DNA of 46,922 nt, from contig JASHQM010000133.1 in the NCBI GenBank assembly GCA_030039165.1, positions 1 to 46,922 on the forward strand, given 5' to 3'. Origin of the DNA: Candidatus Sulfotelmatobacter sp. (GTDB lineage: Bacteria; Acidobacteriota; Terriglobia; Terriglobales; Acidobacteriaceae). A program made the position numbers and the translations under genes. The notes below the pieces were generated by a model. It saw only the letters and a list, made by a program, of their open reading frames with translations. It did no database searches and was not told the origin of the DNA. Within the stretch, counting starts at the first letter, position 1. Each line of letters opens with the position of its first letter. This document shows, in pieces, positions 41,985-46,922 of the stretch.

Positions 41985-42464
41985 TCATCGTCTCTCCACA
42001 AACTTCTTGATCTGCTCCACCAGTCCGGGCCATCCCTGAGAGTAGCCTTCGGCCGCACCAGCAATCACCGCCAAGCCGCTGTGGGTAACCGTCAAGTGTG
42101 TGCCGGTCTTTGTGGGTGTTAACTCCCAGCGCACGATGGTGCGATGCGAAGGATCAGAATGCCAGTTCGCATACCACGTGTGCACCAGCAGGCGCGGAGG
42201 ATCGACCTCGATGTATTCGCCATAATGCTCAATCCGGTCGACACCCGGCGGGTGCTTTCCGCTTCGCTCCCTGGAAATAAACCGCCACTTGCCGCCCGGT
42301 CGCGGGTCTATCTCCCAGAGAATGATTTCGTAATCCTTGCCTCCGCCCCATTGCCTGGCTTGCTCGACTTCCGTGATCGCGCGAAAAACCCGTTCCGGCG
42401 GGGCGGCGATATCGATCTCGGTTACTACGGCATCACTGTCAGGCGTAATGTGCATCGTTGCCAT
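41985..42464 (-). CDS. SRPBCC/AHSA1-family protein
   Basis: 159 residues from the ATG at 42464 with GGAGCTGAGCTT as ribosome site. START/SRPBCC fold of the AHSA1 type: TEIDIAAPPERVFRAITEVEQARQW, DPRPGGKWRFISRER, EHYGEYIEVDPPRLLVHTWYA, RTIVRWELTPTKTGTHLTVTHSGL, ending in EGYSQGWPGLVEQIKKFVE. Such proteins sit with ArsR-type regulators in many bacteria, and the bound molecule is generally unknown. It begins 14 bases after the paralogous gene. The frame extends upstream to 42536, but the ATG/ribosome-site start is much better. Confidence 0.93.
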   Translation of the reverse strand: MATMHITPDSDAVVTEIDIAAPPERVFRAITEVEQARQWGGGKDYEIILWEIDPRPGGKWRFISRERSGKHPPGVDRIEHYGEYIEVDPPRLLVHTWYANWHSDPSHRTIVRWELTPTKTGTHLTVTHSGLAVIAGAAEGYSQGWPGLVEQIKKFVERR

Positions 42465-42478
42465 AAGCTCAGCTCCTT

Positions 42479-42961
42479 TCATGACGCCTTCCGCGACTCC
42501 ACCGTCTCCCCTTTCTCGATATAACTGCGAATCCATCCCAGAATCATCGGCCAGCCACGATAGCTCTGCGCCAGCTCGGGACGCGAGGCTAACCCGATGT
42601 GACGAATGCGTACAAGTGTCCCTCTAGGCGTCGGCTCGAGCTCCCAACGAACCGTCGTCTTCGCATCGCCGGTCCAGCTCGCGGTCCACGAATAAGCGAG
42701 CACGCGTGGCGGGTCCACCTCCAAATATTCGCCGAAGACGTTGAAGGAGCCTCCGTCCATGCCTTGCCCTGAACTGCGCCACTTCCCTCCCGGTCGCGCG
42801 TCAGCCGTGAACTCCGTGCAGCGATACATGCCTGCCTGCCCCCACCACAACAGAACCTGCTGAGGATCGATCAGCGCCTGAAACACACGTTCAGGCGGAG
42901 CGGCGATTTCAATCTCGCTGATGAGGACATCGTTATCGGGAGTGATTCTGCTCGTGGCCAT
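42479..42961 (-). CDS. SRPBCC/AHSA1-family protein (paralogue)
   Basis: 160 residues, ATG after GAGGAACTCAAT. Same fold as the next gene: SEIEIAAPPERVFQALIDPQQVLLWW, ADARPGGKWRSSGQGMDG, FGEYLEVDPPRVLAYSWTA, TTVRWELEPTPRGTLVRIRHIGL, SYRGWPMILGWIRSYIE. The two probably arose by tandem duplication. They bind hydrophobic ligands in general; the ligand here is unknown. Part of the arsR operon: arsR, secreted protein, this gene, then the second SRPBCC gene. Confidence 0.93.
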   Translation of the reverse strand: MATSRITPDNDVLISEIEIAAPPERVFQALIDPQQVLLWWGQAGMYRCTEFTADARPGGKWRSSGQGMDGGSFNVFGEYLEVDPPRVLAYSWTASWTGDAKTTVRWELEPTPRGTLVRIRHIGLASRPELAQSYRGWPMILGWIRSYIEKGETVESRKAS

Positions 42962-42989
42962 ATTGAGTTCCTCGATGCGAATTTTGGGA

Positions 42990-43487
42990 CTACATTTTGC
43001 GCCGCAGGTCGAATACTTCTTTTATGTCTTTGCCATGATCGACGAAGTGCCATTCTTCTGTGTGGTGATTCGCATCGAGCACGGTAACGACAAGGCGTTC
43101 CATGTGCGCGGCATCGGGCGTCGCCAGGTTGGTAGCGTCCAGGAAGTTGAAGCTGATTGTTTTCGCGTCAGGCGGCATGCCGGCGACCATGCGCGGCTGA
43201 TTGCCCGAGCCGCAATAGTGCGTCATGAGCAGGCGATCGGGGCCGTCGAGGTGAAACATGGTGATCATATTGTCCTCGCCGTGCCCAGAGATTTCGCTCA
43301 TGAGCGCTGAACTGCCGGACGTAGACCTGAACGTAACTTGGAGCGGTTCGCCCAGCGAGTTCTTCCCTTCCCACGTTCCAGCCAGTGATTTGAGCTGGTC
43401 GAATTGCTTTTGCGCCGCGGTTTGCGCGAGCCCTACGGTTGCGGTCGCCAGCAACAAAATTGAGAAAGCGATGCGAGCGGATTTCAT
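42990..43487 (-). CDS. Secreted hypothetical protein of arsR operon
   Basis: 165 residues from ATG at 43487, one base after the arsR stop (TGA-a-ATG), so translation is coupled. Signal peptide KSARIAFSILLLATATVGLAQ, then a beta-rich domain QFDQLKSLAGTWEGKNSLGEPLQVTFRSTSGSSALMSEI...MFHLDGPDRLLMTHYCGSGNQPRM. The LAGTWEG start and beta-strand alternation resemble small lipocalin-like domains of unknown function. Periplasmic by inference. Its place between arsR and two SRPBCC genes suggests all handle the same ligand, unidentified. Confidence 0.85.
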   Translation of the reverse strand: MKSARIAFSILLLATATVGLAQTAAQKQFDQLKSLAGTWEGKNSLGEPLQVTFRSTSGSSALMSEISGHGEDNMITMFHLDGPDRLLMTHYCGSGNQPRMVAGMPPDAKTISFNFLDATNLATPDAAHMERLVVTVLDANHHTEEWHFVDHGKDIKEVFDLRRKM

Positions 43488-43488
43488 T

Positions 43489-43884
43489 TCAGTTGTCTCC
43501 TTTCGACTTCTTTGCGGTCGGGTTGGCCGAAGATTGTTTCCCGGTCTCTGCGGCATATTCTGTTTCGACAAAATTCTTCAGGCTGGTGAGATTGATGGTC
43601 CAGAACGTTCGATAATGTTCGATCCATTGGTCAACGGCGCGGAGCGGTTCGGGATTGAGCTGGTAGACGCGATGGCGTCCCTCGCGGTGCTCGCGGACCA
43701 AATGGGCGCGGCGCAGCAGGCGCAGATGCTTTGAGATCGCCGGACGCGAGACCGGAAAGGCTCCGGCGATGGTTCCTGCGGACTGGCTGCCACGGCGCAG
43801 CAGATCGAGCACCGCACGGCGGGTAGGATCAGCCACGGCCTGGAATGTGGCCTCGGGCGAATATGTAACCGAACGGTTCCGCAT
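43489..43884 (-). CDS. ArsR-family transcriptional regulator
   Basis: 131 residues. Winged-helix DNA-binding domain: EATFQAVADPTRRAVLDLLRRGSQSAGTIAGAFPVSRPAISKHLRLLRRAHLVREHREGRHRVYQLN, followed by WIEHYRTFWTINLTSLKNFVE and a Lys-rich tail. No metal-binding cysteine motif of ArsR or SmtB is visible, so it belongs to the non-metal group usually paired with SRPBCC/AHSA1 genes. The promoter and dyad TGTAAC/GTTACA directly precede the ATG, so it is probably autoregulatory. First gene of the operon. Confidence 0.93.
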   Translation of the reverse strand: MRNRSVTYSPEATFQAVADPTRRAVLDLLRRGSQSAGTIAGAFPVSRPAISKHLRLLRRAHLVREHREGRHRVYQLNPEPLRAVDQWIEHYRTFWTINLTSLKNFVETEYAAETGKQSSANPTAKKSKGDN

Positions 43885-43888
43885 AATG

Positions 43889-43922
43889 TGTAACCATATA
43901 GTTACATGATATCGGCTGTCAA
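43889..43922 (-). promoter_or_regulatory. Promoter and ArsR-type operator
   Basis: Minus-strand TTGACA (43922-43917), 16-nt spacer, TATATG (43900-43895). The dyad TGTAAC (43889-43894) / GTTACA (43901-43906) encloses the -10. The -10 ends 10 bases before the ATG, so the transcript would be almost leaderless. Binding by the downstream ArsR protein would block RNA polymerase. Confidence 0.65.
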
Positions 43923-44017
43923 GCAGAAAATTTTGGGATTCGCTTTTCTGCAGCCTTTACGCCGGCAGCGGCGGACCCAGTTGACTCAGGGACTCTCCCC
44001 TCCTACCATCGAGGCCC

Positions 44018-44980
44018 ATGTCTGAACCCGGCTCACCCATGACCGCTGCTCATGCGCATCCGCTATTTCTCGACGAAGCCGAGGTGCGTGCCCGCTTGCA
44101 CATGCCCGATCTCATTGAGGCCATGCAGAAAGCTCTGGTCGACTTTTCCGCAGCACGGGTCGAGCAGCCGGTGCGAACGGTCTTGCGTTATGGAGACGAC
44201 CCCTCCCTTTTCGGATTGATGCCTTGCTACGTCTCTTCCCTGCCCGCACTGGGTGCCAAACTCGTAACGCTGGTTGCCGCAAACGCTGCGCGCAACCTCG
44301 ACACTCATCAGGCTGTCATAGTCATGCTCGACCCAGTGACCGGCATCGTCAAAGCCATTCTCGATGGACGCTACATCACCGAGGCCCGAACGGCGGCAGT
44401 TTCCGCGGTATCGGCGCGGCTGCTGGCGCGAAGAGATGCGCGTGTGCTCGGCATTCTTGGTTCGGGAGTGCAGGCCCGTAGCCATCTTGAAGCGCTACGT
44501 CTGGTGCACGACTTGCGCGAAGTGCGCGTCTGGAGTCCGACCGCGCACCGCCGGCAGAAATTTGCCGAGGAAACCGGTGCACAGGCAATGGAAAGCGCCG
44601 AGGCTGTGGTGCGCGGCGCGGATGTAGTAGTTACCGTGACTGCCTCACCGACGCCCGTCGTGCAAGACGACTGGGTTGGCGAGGGCACGCACCTCATCGC
44701 AGTTGGAGCCTGCGTTCCTACGCAACGGGAACTCGATCCGGCGCTGGTGGCACGAGCACGGCTGATCGTCGATTCGCGTGCTGCTGCGCTCAAGGAAGCG
44801 GGTGACGTGGTGATGGGCATCGCCGAAGGGCGCTGGACCGCGGATCACATCTCCGCCGAACTGGGTGAGCTGCCCACCCGCCGAGACGAGCGCGAGATTA
44901 CGGTGTTCAAATCCCTGGGATTGGCCGTCGAGGATGTATTTGCCGCTGACCTGGCGATTCGAAGCAGTGAATCGTCTTAA
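44018..44980 (+). CDS. Ornithine cyclodeaminase/mu-crystallin family protein
   Basis: 320 residues, with an in-frame Met at residue 8 as an alternative start. The ornithine cyclodeaminase/mu-crystallin fold is clear: FLDEAEVRARLHMPDLIEAMQKAL, LGAKLVTL, VMLDPVTGIVKAILDGRYITEARTAAVSAV, the NAD(P)-binding GILGSGVQARSHLEAL (GSGVQA 148-153), LREVRVWSPT, GADVVVTVTAS and HLIAVGACVPTQRELDP. Members include cyclodeaminases, ketimine reductases and alanine dehydrogenase-like enzymes, so the substrate is not assigned. Divergent from the arsR operon by about 130 bases. Confidence 0.93.
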   Translation: MSEPGSPMTAAHAHPLFLDEAEVRARLHMPDLIEAMQKALVDFSAARVEQPVRTVLRYGDDPSLFGLMPCYVSSLPALGAKLVTLVAANAARNLDTHQAVIVMLDPVTGIVKAILDGRYITEARTAAVSAVSARLLARRDARVLGILGSGVQARSHLEALRLVHDLREVRVWSPTAHRRQKFAEETGAQAMESAEAVVRGADVVVTVTASPTPVVQDDWVGEGTHLIAVGACVPTQRELDPALVARARLIVDSRAAALKEAGDVVMGIAEGRWTADHISAELGELPTRRDEREITVFKSLGLAVEDVFAADLAIRSSESS

Positions 44981-44992
44981 AACCGCCGCCTC

Positions 44993-46922
44993 TCAATGCA
45001 AATGTTCCACTGTATAGAGCGAAGACGAGAAGCGAGGGAACGGATACGCGTAGTACTTCAGATCGGGAGTCGCCGTAAGAAGCGTATCGATGCGCGATTC
45101 GCTCGTAAATCGCTTCCAAAGCTGACGGCGGCCGCTTCCTAAATCAATCAGAGTCAGAATTAACTCGGTCCCGGTCGGATCGCACACCAGCAGCGACTTT
45201 CCATCTGTTGTGAAAACAATGGGAAATTCGTTCTCCGACGATCCTTTCAACGGAACCGGCTGCCCGCTATCGCCAGAAACCAGGACAATACCCTCGTGCT
45301 CAACGTGCAATGCTGCTGTCTTCCCGTCGGGCGCAAGCGCCGGGAAAGCATCACGAATGTTCGAGAGCAGCAAGACCGGCGGCCCGCTGGCCACCGTCTG
45401 CCGGTAAGCATTCCAGTTGCCTTGCTCGGTCTGGGCTTCATAAGTAATTTGCTGGGAATCCTCAGACCAGCGAATCTTGTCGAACGCGACCAGTGCCGGC
45501 GTCGGCAGATCTCTCGGCTGGCCGGGGCCGAGCGGCTGCATTTCCAACGGATGCCTCGGCTCCTTTTGATTCGAGCCCAAGACAATCCACTTTCCATCGG
45601 GAGAGATTGCATTCGTTCCCACTCCCACCCGAACCGCCGGAGAGCCATCGGTAGCGCGGTAATACGCCTGAAAGTCGTTCGCGATGGCATAGAGCTCTCC
45701 CCCTTCGAAGAAGGATACGAAACGGCCATCGGTGGTGATCCCCGTGGGTTGGGAATCGTCGGACCAAGTATAGGGATGCTCGGTTTTATCTCCCGCGAAG
45801 AAGGCCATCATCTGCCGCCGCCACGTTTCATGCGACAGCAGCACCACGCCATCCTTCGAAATGTCATACAAACGGATCGAAGGTGAGGTCAGCACAACTC
45901 TTGGTTTCCCGTCCGGGCGCATGGCATAGAGCGTGTCTGCCCAGCCGCCATTCGTCGTAGCGGCAAACCACAATTCTTTTCCATCCGGACTCCACGCCAG
46001 TCCCTCCACGCTCGGGCTCTTGAAGAGCACCGAGTGATTTCCGCTCATGTCGATCAGCTCGACCCGGCCATCATCGTTACCGACGATCCCATGATTCTCG
46101 AAGGCGATCAGGCTACCATCCGGAGAAAACCGCGGATGCCCGAACCAGCCCGCCTTTTCCTGATAGATCACATGCCCGGGAGGAAATTCCAGCCGTGGGC
46201 CTTCCGGCGAAGTTACTGTAATGACCATTCGCTTGCCATCCGGATGCCAGTCGGCTTGCGCTACGTGCTCGGCCAGGGTGCGCGGCGACCCTCCGGCCAG
46301 GCTCACCGTTGCTAATGTGCCGCCACAGTTGAGAAAGAAATTCTGTTCGCAGCCGATGAAAAGCGCTAATTCATCGGAAGAAGAAATCGACCCAACCTCA
46401 GCGTTTGAGATGCCCAGTGGCCGCGACTCCGGACTGCCCATTCGTGCCACGGAAATCTGCGTGGGCTCGCCTTCCCAGCGTCCGCTGAAAACGATGGTCT
46501 GGCCATCGCGTGAGAATCGGGCGCCCGAAAGCGTTCCCTCGCGATGGCTGACGTCCGTATAGAGCGGCGCAGGCTTTTCCCGCTGGGCCAGAAATATTAT
46601 GACCGCAGCCAGGATGATCACGGCCGCAGTGATCGCCCAGGGCAGGACTCTCGCCCAAGGCTTCGCAGGCTTCCCCGTCAGCGGGTTTGCGGCCGCGAGT
46701 TCCGGGAGTTCCCTTCCAATCCATTCCAGCTCGAGGCGCACATCGTGCGCGCTCTGAAAACGATCGTCGGGATTCTTGGCGAGACATGTCCGGACCACGT
46801 GCTCAAACGCCGAAGGCGTCAGCGGCTTGAGAGCCCGAATCGGTTCGGGATCTTTCTCCAGAATCGCCGTGGCCAGGCTGAGCTGGCTCTTGCCCTCGAA
46901 GGGCCGCTTGCCTGTCGCCATC
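44993..46922 (-). CDS. Ser/Thr protein kinase with TolB-like propeller, truncated
   Basis: The frame is open to the window edge, so the N-terminal kinase lobes are missing. The visible part starts in the kinase C-lobe: ATGKRPFEGKSQLSLATAILEKDP and VVRTCLAKNPDDRFQSAHDVRLELEWI (subdomain X-XI). Then come a Pro-rich linker, one membrane helix (WARVLPWAITAAVIILAAVIIFL, near 90-110) and an extracytoplasmic beta-propeller with repeated FSxDGQxIVF/WHPDGKRMVI/FSPDGSLIAF/WSPDGKELWF/ISPDGKWIVL units (PD40/TolB-like). This is the common acidobacterial kinase-sensor layout. Converges on the ornithine cyclodeaminase-family gene with 12 bases between. Confidence 0.93.
   Translation of the reverse strand, partial: MATGKRPFEGKSQLSLATAILEKDPEPIRALKPLTPSAFEHVVRTCLAKNPDDRFQSAHDVRLELEWIGRELPELAAANPLTGKPAKPWARVLPWAITAAVIILAAVIIFLAQREKPAPLYTDVSHREGTLSGARFSRDGQTIVFSGRWEGEPTQISVARMGSPESRPLGISNAEVGSISSSDELALFIGCEQNFFLNCGGTLATVSLAGGSPRTLAEHVAQADWHPDGKRMVITVTSPEGPRLEFPPGHVIYQEKAGWFGHPRFSPDGSLIAFENHGIVGNDDGRVELIDMSGNHSVLFKSPSVEGLAWSPDGKELWFAATTNGGWADTLYAMRPDGKPRVVLTSPSIRLYDISKDGVVLLSHETWRRQMMAFFAGDKTEHPYTWSDDSQPTGITTDGRFVSFFEGGELYAIANDFQAYYRATDGSPAVRVGVGTNAISPDGKWIVLGSNQKEPRHPLEMQPLGPGQPRDLPTPALVAFDKIRWSEDSQQITYEAQTEQGNWNAYRQTVASGPPVLLLSNIRDAFPALAPDGKTAALHVEHEGIVLVSGDSGQPVPLKGSSENEFPIVFTTDGKSLLVCDPTGTELILTLIDLGSGRRQLWKRFTSESRIDTLLTATPDLKYYAYPFPRFSSSLYTVEHLH

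Overview
The window looks like chromosomal DNA from a soil-type Acidobacteriota (Terriglobia-like) bacterium. Four things suggest this: an Oar-like TonB-dependent receptor with a carboxypeptidase-regulatory N-terminus beside a LacI-type regulator, an SBBP-repeat surface protein, a Ser/Thr kinase fused to a TolB-like propeller, and several TPR membrane proteins. The assignment rests on gene content and is an inference. I saw no rRNA, tRNA, CRISPR array, insertion sequence or phage gene. The DNA reads as ordinary chromosome with a strong cell-envelope theme.

Layout. 1-10.5 kb is mostly housekeeping: a 5'-truncated M20 amidohydrolase, rlpA-pyrF (minus), thiD, small zinc-ribbon membrane proteins, a TPR protein, an alpha/beta hydrolase, aroA and a two-CBS protein. 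9.8-15 kb (minus) carries a secreted hypothetical protein and two secreted proteins that share an odd C-terminal architecture: an Ig-like domain that appears interrupted by a transmembrane hairpin ending in a lipobox-like LxPAC. 15.2-20.6 kb (plus) is a LacI regulator followed by a 1262-residue TonB receptor, with a LacI-style operator between them. 20.7-24.2 kb (minus) is a tight four-gene unit: ABC ATPase, ABC-2 permease, TPR membrane protein, methyltransferase.

24.3-38 kb is an envelope cluster. It holds a membrane-anchored sulfatase/phosphoglycerol-transferase-like enzyme, two type IV pilin-like genes, two overlapping PAP2/inositolphosphotransferase-like paralogues, and two GT-C/TPR (TMTC-like) membrane proteins in opposite orientation. 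The last pair flank a Rieske oxygenase and an RsbU-type phosphatase. Co-location suggests surface lipid, glycan or pilin modification, but nothing here proves a pathway.

38-47 kb holds an SPL-family radical SAM protein with its own promoter and a perfect palindrome, miaB with a bifunctional-nuclease-domain gene, an AhpD-like protein, an autoregulated-looking arsR operon with two SRPBCC proteins, an ornithine cyclodeaminase-family protein, and the C-terminal part of a Ser/Thr kinase cut by the window edge.

Several starts lack a Shine-Dalgarno sequence and have a -10-like hexamer 6-14 nt upstream, which suggests leaderless mRNAs. The best candidates for something undescribed are the split-Ig/TM-hairpin architecture, the palindromic operator and clamp-motif-like tail of the SPL protein, the structured element at 15191-15262, and the envelope cluster.
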